Below, piece after piece: positions 17,633 to 26,732 of a DNA stretch of 64,000 bases (position 1 is its first letter; every line of letters begins with the position of its first letter). The position numbers and the translations under genes were made by a program. Source of the stretch: SB11 sp965249955 (GTDB lineage Bacteria; Bacteroidota; Bacteroidia; UBA8524); assembly GCA_965249955.1 (NCBI GenBank), contig OZ252261.1, positions 1,116,001-1,180,000 of the forward strand, written 5' to 3'. The notes under the pieces are model-generated. The model saw only the letters and a list, made by a program, of their open reading frames with translations. It was not told the DNA's origin and did no database searches.

Positions 17633-17649
17633 CTAATTACTGAAAAAAC

Positions 17650-19494
17650 TTATGGGATATCTGCTAAGCGAGGAACAACAAACTGCCCGTTGGTTACTGA
17701 CACCTGTTGATTGCTTCCGCTAATTATTGCTGTACCACTAAAAGAGCCTTTTACAAACTCACCCACACTACCAAAGTTTGTTAACACAATTTCCATTTTT
17801 TGTGATTTTAAAATTAAGCCCTTATCATTAAAACGAAGCGTTGCATAGCCCGTTTTTCTTGAGAAGGTAGGGCCTTCAATTAGGTCGTATGCCCCTTTCC
17901 CTGATTCATTAATAAAGAAATAAAAATGATATAAAGCTTGTGTTGGGTCAGATTTTTCTGGCTCAATATCACTAAAGTACATATTTGTTACACCGTATGT
18001 ACCTGGCGCGGCAACTCTACAAAGAGCGGTGTACGGAGGAGCATATTTATAGCTCACAAATTGCTTTCCTTTTCCATCATTAATATCATATTCAAAACTA
18101 ATATTTATATCTCCTTCAAAAGTTTGACATATTTTTTTCTCTCCCCAGTTTACTGTAGTTTGAGTATTAGGAAATGTTATTGGAAAAACAGCAAATGCAC
18201 GTTGTGCTCCCTCATATATATAGATTTCTGCCTCTTCGCCTGATGAGGGCACTTGAATATCTAATTTTGAGTCGGTAATAATAAATCGGTTAAATTGGCC
18301 TTTGTATTTTATATATCCGTATCCATTTAAAGGTGTTCCATCACAATTTTTTATTACACCTAAAATGTTTGAACGGTTTTTTGGTTCAACAGTAATATTA
18401 CCTAGTTGGTATTCTTTATTTCCTTCAAGAAATGGTGTTTGAAAATTAACACCTATTAAGGTATTAAACTCATCGTATGCATCAATATCCAAAGTTGTGT
18501 TTGAAACCACTTTTGCTTGAATGTTTCCTTTAAAATCGCTGGTATAATTAGTTTGCCCTATTTTAACTTTTGCATAGCTAATAGGGTCTCCTTTTCCATT
18601 TACTATTGTAAGGTTAAGTATTGAGGGCGGAAATGGCTTATCACAATTCCATGGGGTAAAGTGCGCTACATTACCAATGTAATTACCGTTTTGCAAGGTG
18701 GCTTCACCTTCTTCTATCCAAATGCCTTTTATGTCATCAAAATACCAAAGGGGTATAGTAGCAGGGGCATCGGCTTGCATTGATGCAGGTACAGGAAATG
18801 TAAGTTGTGCTTGCTTACCTTTTGCCAACTGAAGCGGTTTACCTGCTTCATCTTCTAGCTCTACATTTAGCATCCCTAACGAGTATAGCTGAACTTCTTT
18901 GCCTTCTTTACTGTAGGCACGTAAATCTCCTCCGGGTATTAAACTACTAAAATTGTCGCTTGATGGATCTAAATGGGCTATGCTTACATTTACTTTTCCG
19001 TTATACACATCACCATCAATGGTTTGTATGGCATTGGCGGGAAAACTGGCTTGTGCTCCTCCCGAAATATTTATGGCGGCTCCTTGTGAAGCATTAAAGG
19101 CTTGCACATTTGTTTTATGTGCCATTACTAATGTAGTTGCAAACTTGCTACCTGCCTTGCCATGTATGGTTGAAGAACCTGCAAAAAAACCTTTTCGGGT
19201 AGCTTTTATATAGCAAAAATCGCCTGTAAAATAGGCTTTACTAATAAAAAAATACCCTTGTGCGTCTGTAGTGGCAATGCTTTTCCCCGCACTAACAACA
19301 GCCCCGCTTACAGGCTGATGGTTTTCATCTTCTACAAAACCTGATACTGATGCCGAAAATGTAACAGCAGGAACGCTGTAATTGTTATAATAAGGCAACT
19401 CCGGCTCGGGTGATTCTTTGCTTTTACAGGTATAAAAATTAAATGCTGCAAATAACAATACTGACAGTGTAAAAAAACGATTTATGCTTCTCAT
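17650..19494 (-). CDS. Lipoprotein paralogue B, carboxypeptidase-regulatory-like domain
   Basis: 614 residues with a lipoprotein signal (FNFYTCKSKESPEP). Same architecture as paralogue A: regulatory-like domain (VSGFVEDENHQPVSGAVVS ... FTGDFCYIKAT), then the shared block GGDLRAYSKEGKEVQLYS, IPLWYFDDIKGIWIEEG and GNVAHFTPWNCD. The C-terminal half differs (PPSILNLTIVNGKGDPISYAKVKIG onward) and ends GQFVVPRLADIP. The diverged second half suggests shared anchoring or assembly with different ligands. The upstream region carries spaced direct repeats (19613-19676). Function unknown. Confidence 0.8.
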   Translation of the reverse strand: MRSINRFFTLSVLLFAAFNFYTCKSKESPEPELPYYNNYSVPAVTFSASVSGFVEDENHQPVSGAVVSAGKSIATTDAQGYFFISKAYFTGDFCYIKATRKGFFAGSSTIHGKAGSKFATTLVMAHKTNVQAFNASQGAAINISGGAQASFPANAIQTIDGDVYNGKVNVSIAHLDPSSDNFSSLIPGGDLRAYSKEGKEVQLYSLGMLNVELEDEAGKPLQLAKGKQAQLTFPVPASMQADAPATIPLWYFDDIKGIWIEEGEATLQNGNYIGNVAHFTPWNCDKPFPPSILNLTIVNGKGDPISYAKVKIGQTNYTSDFKGNIQAKVVSNTTLDIDAYDEFNTLIGVNFQTPFLEGNKEYQLGNITVEPKNRSNILGVIKNCDGTPLNGYGYIKYKGQFNRFIITDSKLDIQVPSSGEEAEIYIYEGAQRAFAVFPITFPNTQTTVNWGEKKICQTFEGDINISFEYDINDGKGKQFVSYKYAPPYTALCRVAAPGTYGVTNMYFSDIEPEKSDPTQALYHFYFFINESGKGAYDLIEGPTFSRKTGYATLRFNDKGLILKSQKMEIVLTNFGSVGEFVKGSFSGTAIISGSNQQVSVTNGQFVVPRLADIP

Positions 19495-19612
19495 AATGCT
19501 TGAAGGTTAGTTGTTTGTAAAGACTTAATTTATATTAATTTAGTTGTGCTTAATTTTTAAAAAAAACACAATATTATGAAGTTTGATATCTCAATAACGT
19601 AATATAGCATTG

Positions 19613-19676
19613 CAAACGTTGTATGCTTTTTGTCATTACTATTTAAACGTGTACTATTTTTTAATAAACGTGTACT
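19613..19676. promoter_or_regulatory. Spaced AAACGT-GTA repeats upstream of paralogue B
   Basis: TAAACGTGTACT occurs twice (19644-19655 and 19665-19676), exactly 21 bases apart. A related CAAACGTTGTATGC is at 19613-19626. A 21-base period is two helical turns, as for regulators that bind direct repeats (LytTR-type sites have this period). Related motifs occur upstream of paralogues A (ACGTAGTATGC, 16590-16600) and D (AAACGTTGTAGC, about 23822-23832). Confidence 0.4.
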
Positions 19677-19704
19677 GGGAGGACATTTTTTTATAAATGA
19701 AGCA

Positions 19705-19736
19705 AAAACCCCACTACACAAGTGTAACAGGGTTTA
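19705..19736 (-). terminator. Terminator after lipoprotein paralogue C
   Basis: Imperfect hairpin AAACCC...TACAC-AA-GTGTA...GGGTTT with a T-run on the minus strand. It looks like a diverged relative of the 16664 and 17595 terminators. Confidence 0.65.
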
Positions 19737-19770
19737 AGTTTATTATTGTTAAAAGAAATTGATAGACTAT

Positions 19771-21615
19771 TTATTGTGTATCGGGAAGACGAACAGCAGT
19801 AAAGTTACCTTGAGTAATCATCATCGCTTTTGGCACTATTAATCTATTATCTGAAAATAAATACCTTCCTGTAAATGTGCCTTTTATTTCTTGACCTACT
19901 TCACCGTAAGCTGTTACGCTAACATTATCAGTATAACTTTTTACACTTAAACCTTGGCTTTTTAAATCCATAGTAACAGCAGGTTTTTTGGTATCGATAT
20001 TATCAAATGAGCCTTGTAGTTTTCCGCTAAAACGTATACTTATGTTATCAGCAGGGGTTGTATTTGAGATAAATGTAATAGTGGTTAAATTTTGTGATAT
20101 TGAATAGCTTGCAACTGCCATATCAGGTTTTTTAACTTCAAAGGTTTTGGTGGTTTGCCCATCGGTATAGGTAAAGCTAAAACCAATTTTATTAGCGCCC
20201 ACATTTTCAGGGCATACTACTATCTTGTCAATATTGTTTACCGCTTTTTGGGCAATTAATACTTGGCGTACTACTATGGCTTGAGTATTGGGGCTATATA
20301 GGCTAATTTCTATATTATTTGCTGTTATTGCACTTGAAGTAATATTTAGTTCACCACCTATAATAGGCGTAGTAATAGTGCCAACAAAGTCGGGAGAGCT
20401 AATAATAGCATAGCCTGTAAATAGTTCTCCTGCACAATCTACTACTTTAGTTATTATGGTGGTTTCGCATACACTTCCTGCTCTTAAAACGCCTAAATCT
20501 GTAAGAGCATTATTCCCTTTGGCTCCAGCCGACTTGTGTATTACTGTATATCCTTTTGCATCTTTATCGTAATACTCTATTTCAAAAGGTGCGTTTGCAA
20601 AAGTCAGCCCTGTAAACTCTCCAAAACTATTAGTAAAGTACCTTCTTTGATCAATTTTTAATGCCGCATTTGCCAATGGTGTACCGTAGCAATTAATTAT
20701 TTTTGCTTTAACTCTAGCTCTAACTTCAGGTCTATCAATATTAAAAGGAGTAAAGTGTTTTACATTACCCACATAAGTATTCCCTTTTTTATACGCCATA
20801 CCATCTTCAATCCAAACCCCTTTTTCTTCGTCAAAATACCAAAGCGGCATTGTAGCTGTTGCAGCAGCAATTTGCGTGGGCGATATAGGAAATGTAAGCG
20901 TTGCTTCTTTCCCACTGGCCAATTGTAGTTTGTTGCCTGCATCATCAAACAGCTCAACATTCAACATTCCAAACGAGTATAACTGCACATTTTCACCAGC
21001 CAGTGTGTAGGCGCGTAAATCACCACCGGGTATTAATCTAAGAAAATTTTTATCATCAGGGTGTATGGTTGCCACTGCTACGTGTACGTTTCCGTTATAT
21101 AAGCTGCCTTCAGCTTTTTTAATGGCATTTGCAGGAAAACTTACTACCGACCCATTGCTTAATACAATCTCTTTTGCCTCACCCGAAGGATAAACAACTA
21201 TATTATCTTGTGCTTGCATGGTTATTTCTGTAAGCAACTCTTGCCCCGCCTGCCCATGCACAGTATTTGAACCAATAAAGTATCCGTTCTTCTCAGCTTT
21301 GATATAGCAAAAATCGCCGGTGAAAGCGGCATTACTTAAAAGAAACACCCCATAATTGTCGGTAATGGTTGTTTCACCTCCACCACTCACTTTCACACCC
21401 TGCATTGGTTTCCCCTCTTCGTTGTATACAAAACCCATTACCTGTGTTTTAAAAGTTAATGCAGGTGGTGTATAGGGGTTTTGAACTTGCTGTTGCGTTA
21501 TTGATGGTGGCCCTGCTAGAGTTGGGTTGGGCGACTCAGCCTTTTTACAGGTAAAAAAAGCCATTGCCATAAATAGAATAAATGCCCATTGAGGTAATCT
21601 GACAGTATTTTTCAT
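19771..21615 (-). CDS. Lipoprotein paralogue C, carboxypeptidase-regulatory-like domain
   Basis: 614 residues; lipobox MAFFTCKKAESPNP. Regulatory-like domain (VMGFVYNEEGKPMQGVKVSG ... FTGDFCYIKAEKNGYF), shared block GGDLRAYTLAGENVQLYS, MPLWYFDEEKGVWIEDG, GNVKHFTPFNID. Then repeated beta-sandwich segments, each opening with a Cys (KIINCYGTPL, KVVDCAGELF), ending GNFTAVRLPDTQ. It is the most diverged of the four in the shared block. The 276-base gap to paralogue B holds its terminator and the spaced repeats. Function unknown. Confidence 0.8.
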   Translation of the reverse strand: MKNTVRLPQWAFILFMAMAFFTCKKAESPNPTLAGPPSITQQQVQNPYTPPALTFKTQVMGFVYNEEGKPMQGVKVSGGGETTITDNYGVFLLSNAAFTGDFCYIKAEKNGYFIGSNTVHGQAGQELLTEITMQAQDNIVVYPSGEAKEIVLSNGSVVSFPANAIKKAEGSLYNGNVHVAVATIHPDDKNFLRLIPGGDLRAYTLAGENVQLYSFGMLNVELFDDAGNKLQLASGKEATLTFPISPTQIAAATATMPLWYFDEEKGVWIEDGMAYKKGNTYVGNVKHFTPFNIDRPEVRARVKAKIINCYGTPLANAALKIDQRRYFTNSFGEFTGLTFANAPFEIEYYDKDAKGYTVIHKSAGAKGNNALTDLGVLRAGSVCETTIITKVVDCAGELFTGYAIISSPDFVGTITTPIIGGELNITSSAITANNIEISLYSPNTQAIVVRQVLIAQKAVNNIDKIVVCPENVGANKIGFSFTYTDGQTTKTFEVKKPDMAVASYSISQNLTTITFISNTTPADNISIRFSGKLQGSFDNIDTKKPAVTMDLKSQGLSVKSYTDNVSVTAYGEVGQEIKGTFTGRYLFSDNRLIVPKAMMITQGNFTAVRLPDTQ

Positions 21616-21923
21616 AACTATGTAAGGTTTAATAGGTTTATTACTTTTAAAGAAGCCACTATGTTTAAATATGTTGCTTATTAATTAAAAATAATTTCGA
21701 CAAACAACCTGATAATCAGCTTGTTTTTGTAAAATTAATTCGCTATATAGATTACAAAAAAACCTTGTTTTTATACTATAAAAATTATTTTGTATAATAA
21801 AAATGAGTTTTTAGCTATTTATACTTTTTACAGACAACTAAGCCTGATTATTTTGCTAAATATGCTAAAACAAAAAACCCGACCTTGCGAGTCGGGTTTT
21901 AAAATATTTATAAAAATTAAGCA
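21616..21923 (-). terminator. AT-rich spacer with terminator of paralogue D at 21874-21904
   Basis: The spacer between paralogues C and D is strongly AT-rich. The only clear element is the hairpin AAAACCCGAC-7-GTCGGGTTTT at 21874-21904, which ends transcription from the gene starting at 23777. Upstream of paralogue C no -7 box as good as that of the defence operon was found, and the ACGT motif of the other three paralogues is absent. Confidence 0.7.
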
Positions 21924-23777
21924 CTATTTATCGGCAATACGTTTTACTCTAAACTCACCATTGGTAATAATACCAACAGGCTGGATAGTGTACTCATCAT
22001 TAAATCTATTATCAATACGAGCCTTACCTGAAAAAGTACCTGTTACAGCATTTCCTACACTTCCTATTGAATCCAAATTCATTACTATAGAGTCTGCAAT
22101 TACTTGAAAAGTTGTTGGATAATCTAAGAAGCCCATTGAACCACCGGAAACTCCTGATTGGTTATGAGTGAAAAAATATTGCCCTGTGGTAGTGCCATCA
22201 AAGCCAAACCATAATATATAAGACCTTCCTACATCCGTCCTAGCGTCTGATAGCAAAATACTCATCGATAAATTATTTTGAGACTTGAACCCTTCGGCAA
22301 TCTTCGGAGAAACTTTTACTACATCTACAGGTAACTGCCCTGGTAATGTGTAAGTAAATTTAAAATAGTAATCGTTTGATAGGTTATCGCACAAAGTTAT
22401 TGTGCCCAAATCTTTTACTAAAACTAAATTATTTGTAGGCACATTAATTTGGCTTATATCATAAATGTTTGTGCTTGATGAAAATACTGTTAAATCAGCT
22501 ACTCCACCTGTTGCTGATAAATAAAATTTTAATTCTGCATTAGTAACGAATGCTCTACCTTCAAAATTGCCTTTCTTTATAGTAGCATAACCGTTAACGG
22601 GGTTATTGTTACAATCTACAACTGTAGCTTTAACAGATATTTTGTTGAAGATAGATACTGTAAGATCTCCTATATCTAAGGTTTGTCCCGAACTAGGGGT
22701 ACGCACTAATTTATTTAAACCCGATAGCGTTCCTGTTTCCCAATCAACAACATCAACAATGAGATCGATATTGGCTAGTGTAGGAAGAATAAAGTTTCCA
22801 CTGTTGTCTGAGTATACTTTAGACTGACCCAGTTGGACTTGAACGTATGGCAAAGGATTTCCATTATAGTCTACTACTCTCCCTTTAACTATTGCAGGCG
22901 GATAAGGCTTATCAACATTCCAAAACGTGAAGTGTGATACTGTGCCTATATAGCTAGAACCTTGCAAGTTTGCTTTACCTTCTTCAATCCAAATGCCTTT
23001 GTTATCATCAAAGTACCATAAGGGAATAGTAGTTGGTGCATTTGACAACATAGCAGCTGCAACAGGCGTGGTTAAGGTCGCTTTTTTGCCTGAGGCCAAT
23101 TGTAAAGCGTTGCCTGCATCATCGCTCATTTCAACAGCTACCATACCATAAGAGTATAACTGCATATTTTGACCACTTGCATCAAACGCGCGTAAGTCTC
23201 CACCTGGTGTTAAACTACTAAATTTTTTGGCAGTTGGATCAAGGTATTTTGTTGCTACATTCACATTACCACTATATGCTTTTCCATCAGCGGTAACAAA
23301 ACTATTTGCAGGTAAGTCAACAATAACTCCACTTTGCACTGTAATGGTTTTTCCCTGATTAGCAGCGAATGAAACTGTATTGTTTTGTGCAGCTACAACC
23401 AACTCTACTGCATATCCGCCTCCTGCTTTACCATGTACTGTGGTTGAGCCTGTGAAAAATCCTTTTTTAGTGGCTTTTATATAGCAAAAATCACCGGTAA
23501 AAGGGGCTGCATCAAGTTTAAAATATCCGTTGGCATCAGTCAAAGCAGTTTTTGTTCCTGTTTTAATCTCTGCTCCATTTACGGCTTTTCCGCCTTCATC
23601 AACAACAAAACCCTGAATTGGAGCAGAAAATGTAACTGCAGGAGGGGTATAAGTATTGTTTGACGGAGTCCCTGTATTATTATCAGGGGTAACGTTTTCA
23701 GTCTTTTTACAACTGATTGCAAAAGCTAGTACCAATAGTAAAATAGCAATGCGAGGAAAAAATAATGTTTTTCTCAT
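21924..23777 (-). CDS. Lipoprotein paralogue D, carboxypeptidase-regulatory-like domain
   Basis: 617 residues; lipobox AFAISCKKTENVTP. Regulatory-like domain (IQGFVVDEGGKAVNGAEI ... FTGDFCYIKATKKGFFTG), shared block GGDLRAFDASGQNMQLYS, IPLWYFDDNKGIWIEEG, GTVSHFTFWNVD, then a second regulatory-like repeat (VVDYNGNPLPYVQVQLG) and a Cys-start repeat (VVDCNNNPVNGYATI). It ends GEFRVKRIADK, matching the other three termini (G-x-F-x-V-x-R-x-x-D). Outermost member of the array and probably closest to paralogues A and B in its first half. Envelope lipoprotein of unknown role. Confidence 0.8.
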   Translation of the reverse strand: MRKTLFFPRIAILLLVLAFAISCKKTENVTPDNNTGTPSNNTYTPPAVTFSAPIQGFVVDEGGKAVNGAEIKTGTKTALTDANGYFKLDAAPFTGDFCYIKATKKGFFTGSTTVHGKAGGGYAVELVVAAQNNTVSFAANQGKTITVQSGVIVDLPANSFVTADGKAYSGNVNVATKYLDPTAKKFSSLTPGGDLRAFDASGQNMQLYSYGMVAVEMSDDAGNALQLASGKKATLTTPVAAAMLSNAPTTIPLWYFDDNKGIWIEEGKANLQGSSYIGTVSHFTFWNVDKPYPPAIVKGRVVDYNGNPLPYVQVQLGQSKVYSDNSGNFILPTLANIDLIVDVVDWETGTLSGLNKLVRTPSSGQTLDIGDLTVSIFNKISVKATVVDCNNNPVNGYATIKKGNFEGRAFVTNAELKFYLSATGGVADLTVFSSSTNIYDISQINVPTNNLVLVKDLGTITLCDNLSNDYYFKFTYTLPGQLPVDVVKVSPKIAEGFKSQNNLSMSILLSDARTDVGRSYILWFGFDGTTTGQYFFTHNQSGVSGGSMGFLDYPTTFQVIADSIVMNLDSIGSVGNAVTGTFSGKARIDNRFNDEYTIQPVGIITNGEFRVKRIADK

Positions 23778-24211
23778 ATTAATTAAAAGTTAGGTACTGA
23801 ACTAGAATATATATTTTCACTAAACGTTGTAGCACATAGAAAATATTTTTTTAATAATAACCTGCATCAATAACAACACTATATACTCTATAACCAATCC
23901 AATGCTACCAAGCACTTAAACCGACATAATAAACCCTATTTTATTATATAAAATAATTTTTGTATAATAAAACCTGTGGTTTTTGACTACTTATACATTT
24001 ATAAACGATAAACAACCAAATATGAAGACAAAAAACACCTCCATTGCTTTTAAAATTAAAACCTAACAACTGACACGACCTTATATTGATTTTTAAATTC
24101 AATTGACATTCTGTCATACATATTGAAACTGTGGCAGAAAAAAACTGATGGCACAAAAGATGCTGATGAGGCTGTAGAGTTAAAAATTTAATAAAGTAAA
24201 CCAAATATCTT
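23778..24211. other. Intergenic region between paralogue D and groES
   Basis: A 434-base divergent spacer, AT-rich. The left part serves paralogue D (an AAACGTTGTAGC motif lies about 45 bases before its ATG). The right part holds the palindrome and sigma-54-like elements described at 24104-24163. No plausible coding region is seen. Confidence 0.6.
24104..24163 (+). promoter_or_regulatory. Sigma-54-like promoter and palindrome upstream of groESL
   Basis: TGGCACAAAAGATGC at 24149-24163 fits the -24/-12 consensus TGGCAC-N5-TTGC, with GG and GC correctly spaced and one mismatch. Upstream, TGACA-TTC-TGTCA (24104-24116) is a perfect 5-base inverted repeat that could bind a regulator. A start point about 12 bases past the GC would give a leader of roughly 37 bases before the groES ATG. 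No TAnnTTTG box was seen closer. Confidence 0.5.
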
Positions 24212-24493
24212 ATGACACTAAAACCAGTAGCAGGAACTCAAAATAGGGTTGTTGTTGAGCCTGCACCAGCAGAGACCAAAACCGCATCAGGTATCATTAT
24301 CCCCGATTCTGCCAAAGAAAAACCCCAAAGAGGCACAGTGGTATCGGTAAGTGAAGTAGATGAAAAAGGCAACAAGCCCGCCGTTAAAGCAGGTGATGTT
24401 GTACTATATGGTAAGTATGCCGGCACTGAAATAAGTGTAGAGGGTAAAGACTACCTGATTATGCGTGAGACTGACATCTTCGCAATTATTTAA
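24212..24493 (+). CDS. groES: Co-chaperonin GroES (Hsp10)
   Basis: Seven-fold lid of the GroEL folding chamber. 93 residues, normal length. Seen: NRVVVEPAPAETKTASGIIIPDSAKEKPQRGTVV split over the first half with the mobile loop at about 17-33, then GDVVLYGKYAGTEISVEG and a terminal DIFAII. It begins 49 bases after the sigma-54-like element and is followed by groEL after 61 bases, so the two are one operon. Confidence 0.97.
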   Translation: MTLKPVAGTQNRVVVEPAPAETKTASGIIIPDSAKEKPQRGTVVSVSEVDEKGNKPAVKAGDVVLYGKYAGTEISVEGKDYLIMRETDIFAII

Positions 24494-24554
24494 TCTATTT
24501 ATTCTTTATTCCGTTTAAAAAACATTTGATAACAATTTTTAAAATTTAAACAAA

Positions 24555-26189
24555 ATGGCAAAAAAAATTCAATATAGTGTAGATGCCCGCGACGGTTTGA
24601 AACGCGGTGTAGATGCTTTAGCAAATGCAGTGAAAGTAACCTTAGGCCCTAAAGGTCGCAACGTGGTTATTGATAAAAAATTCGGATCGCCCTCTGTAAC
24701 TAAAGACGGTGTTTCGGTAGCTAAAGAAATTGAATTGCAAGACCCTATTGAAAACATGGGTGCGCAAATGGTGAAAGAAGTAGCTAGCAAAACTGCTGAT
24801 ATAGCAGGTGATGGTACTACTACAGCTACCGTTTTGGCACAAGCCATAGTAACAGCAGGTATAAAAAACGTAGCTGCAGGTGCTAACCCAATGGATTTGA
24901 AACGCGGTATTGACAAAGCTGTTGATGCTGTGGTAAAAAACTTGCAAAGCCAATCGCAAGTGGTAGGTTCTGATAACAGCAAAATTGAACAAGTTGCTAC
25001 CATATCAGCCAACAACGACGAAGTAATAGGTAAACTTATTGCTGATGCAATGGCTAAAGTAGGTAAAGAAGGCGTAATAACCGTTGAGGAAGCTAAAGGT
25101 ACTGAAACAGAAGTAAAAACTGTTGAAGGTATGCAGTTTGACCGTGGTTATCTATCGGCTTACTTTGTTACTGATACTGAAAAAATGGTTGCCGAAATGG
25201 AATCGCCTTATATACTTATCTACGATAAGAAAATAAGCAGCATGAAAGAAATACTACCTGTACTTGAGCAAGTAGTGCAAACAGGCAAACCTTTGGTAAT
25301 TATTGCTGAAGATTTGGACGGTGAAGCACTTACTACTTTGGTGGTAAACAAACTACGCGGTTCACTTAAAATTGCTGCTGTTAAAGCACCGGGCTTTGGC
25401 GACCGCAGAAAAGCAATGCTTGAAGATATAGCTATACTAACAGGTGGCTCAGTAATAAGCGAAGAATTAGGCTTTAAACTTGAAGATGCTACGCTTGAGC
25501 ACCTAGGTAGGGCTGAAAAAGTAAGTATTGATAAAGACAATACTACACTTATAAACGGTGCAGGCGAAAAAGAACACATTACTGCACGTGTGGGTCAAAT
25601 AAAAGCCCAAATAGAAACTACTACTAGCGACTACGATAAAGAAAAACTACAAGAACGTTTGGCCAAATTGGCGGGCGGTGTTGCAGTGCTTTATATTGGT
25701 GCAGCCAGTGAAGTAGAAATGAAAGAAAAGAAAGACCGTGTTGACGATGCACTACACGCTACACGTGCCGCTGTAGAAGAAGGTATAGTAGCAGGTGGTG
25801 GTGTTGCATACATTCGTGCTATTGAGTCTTTAGCCAACCTTTCAGGTGCTAATGATGACGAAAACACAGGTATACAAATTATACGCCGCGCTATTGAAGA
25901 GCCTTTACGTCAAATTGTAGCTAATGCAGGTGGCGAAGGTTCGGTAGTAGTAAACAAAGTAAAAGAAGGCAAAGCCGATTTCGGTTACAACGCCCGTACT
26001 GAAGTTTACGAAAACCTAATTACAGCCGGTGTTATAGACCCAACTAAAGTAAGCCGTGTTGCTTTGCAAAATGCAGCATCAGTAGCTAGTATGATTTTAA
26101 CTACTGAGTGCATACTTGCTGAGGAAAAAGAAGACAAACCAGCTGCTATGCCCGGCGGAATGCCAGGTGGCATGGACGGTATGTACTAA
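24555..26189 (+). CDS. groEL: Chaperonin GroEL (Hsp60)
   Basis: ATP-dependent double-ring chaperonin. 544 residues. Seen: VTLGPKGRNVVIDKKFGSP, the nucleotide-binding VAGDGTTTATVLA-type segment (AGDGTTTATVLAQAIV), the apical-domain motif KAPGFGDRRKAMLEDIA, AARAAVEEGIVAGGGVA-like VEEGIVAGGGVAYIRA, and the Gly-Met tail GGMPGGMDGMY. All features of an active chaperonin are present. It ends at a strong terminator. Confidence 0.98.
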   Translation: MAKKIQYSVDARDGLKRGVDALANAVKVTLGPKGRNVVIDKKFGSPSVTKDGVSVAKEIELQDPIENMGAQMVKEVASKTADIAGDGTTTATVLAQAIVTAGIKNVAAGANPMDLKRGIDKAVDAVVKNLQSQSQVVGSDNSKIEQVATISANNDEVIGKLIADAMAKVGKEGVITVEEAKGTETEVKTVEGMQFDRGYLSAYFVTDTEKMVAEMESPYILIYDKKISSMKEILPVLEQVVQTGKPLVIIAEDLDGEALTTLVVNKLRGSLKIAAVKAPGFGDRRKAMLEDIAILTGGSVISEELGFKLEDATLEHLGRAEKVSIDKDNTTLINGAGEKEHITARVGQIKAQIETTTSDYDKEKLQERLAKLAGGVAVLYIGAASEVEMKEKKDRVDDALHATRAAVEEGIVAGGGVAYIRAIESLANLSGANDDENTGIQIIRRAIEEPLRQIVANAGGEGSVVVNKVKEGKADFGYNARTEVYENLITAGVIDPTKVSRVALQNAASVASMILTTECILAEEKEDKPAAMPGGMPGGMDGMY

Positions 26190-26215
26190 GCAACCGTTTG
26201 CTAATAAAACTAAAA

Positions 26216-26247
26216 ATACCCGCCAAAGTTTGGCGGGTATTTTTTTG
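26216..26247 (+). terminator. groESL terminator
   Basis: ATACCCGCCA-AAGT-TTGGCGGGTAT with a following T-run; 10-base GC-rich stem, 27 bases after the groEL stop. Confidence 0.9.
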
Positions 26248-26302
26248 TTTATGGCTTTTTGAATGCTGAAAACATATACATTTGAACAACGTTATTCTTA
26301 AT

Positions 26303-26632
26303 ATGAAAAATCTAGCCCTTGTATTCAGTATATTATTTTTTGCAGGCTGCGCTTCGTATACGCTGATTACTCCTACACAAACCGACGCCGACAGAGCAAA
26401 AGCTGAAAACCCAAATATTACCTTAGCCAAACTAACTAAGGGGAAAGATTTGTTTCAAGAAAACTGCGGCAAATGCCACTCGCTAAAAAAAGCATTTGCA
26501 CACAATACCGACGAGGTGGTGAAAGTGATGCCAAAAATGGCTAAAAAGGCGCGTGTAAATACTGATGACGCTCAGTTGATACAACAGTATATACTAACCA
26601 TGCACAGCGCGCAAAATGCCCAAAAGAATTAG
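26303..26632 (+). CDS. Small c-type cytochrome lipoprotein
   Basis: 109 residues. Signal and lipobox LFFAGCASY (lipid Cys16), one haem-binding motif CGKCH at 55-59, and a likely Met axial ligand in VMPKMAKKA near 78. The size and order fit a monohaem class I cytochrome tethered to the outer or inner membrane, where it could pass electrons. The ATG at 26303 is used because the longer TTG start adds no signal features. Single gene between the groESL terminator and a convergent gene. Confidence 0.85.
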   Translation: MKNLALVFSILFFAGCASYTLITPTQTDADRAKAENPNITLAKLTKGKDLFQENCGKCHSLKKAFAHNTDEVVKVMPKMAKKARVNTDDAQLIQQYILTMHSAQNAQKN

Positions 26633-26676
26633 AGTAAAAATTTATACAACTAAAGTTAAAAATCAGCTATAAATGT

Positions 26677-26703
26677 AAAAGCCCTGTCGATTATCGACAA
26701 GGC
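26677..26703 (-). terminator. Terminator of the gene at 26733-28175
   Basis: Hairpin GCC-CTGTCGAT-T-ATCGACA-AGGC with TTTT on the minus strand; it lies 30 bases past the stop and may also stop the converging cytochrome gene. Confidence 0.7.
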
Positions 26704-26732
26704 TATCAAACATTTGCACCAACCACTATTTT

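Noticed and set aside
24569..25015. 148-codon frame antisense to groEL
   Set aside because: Shadow of a highly conserved gene; composition and lack of any motif fit a false frame.
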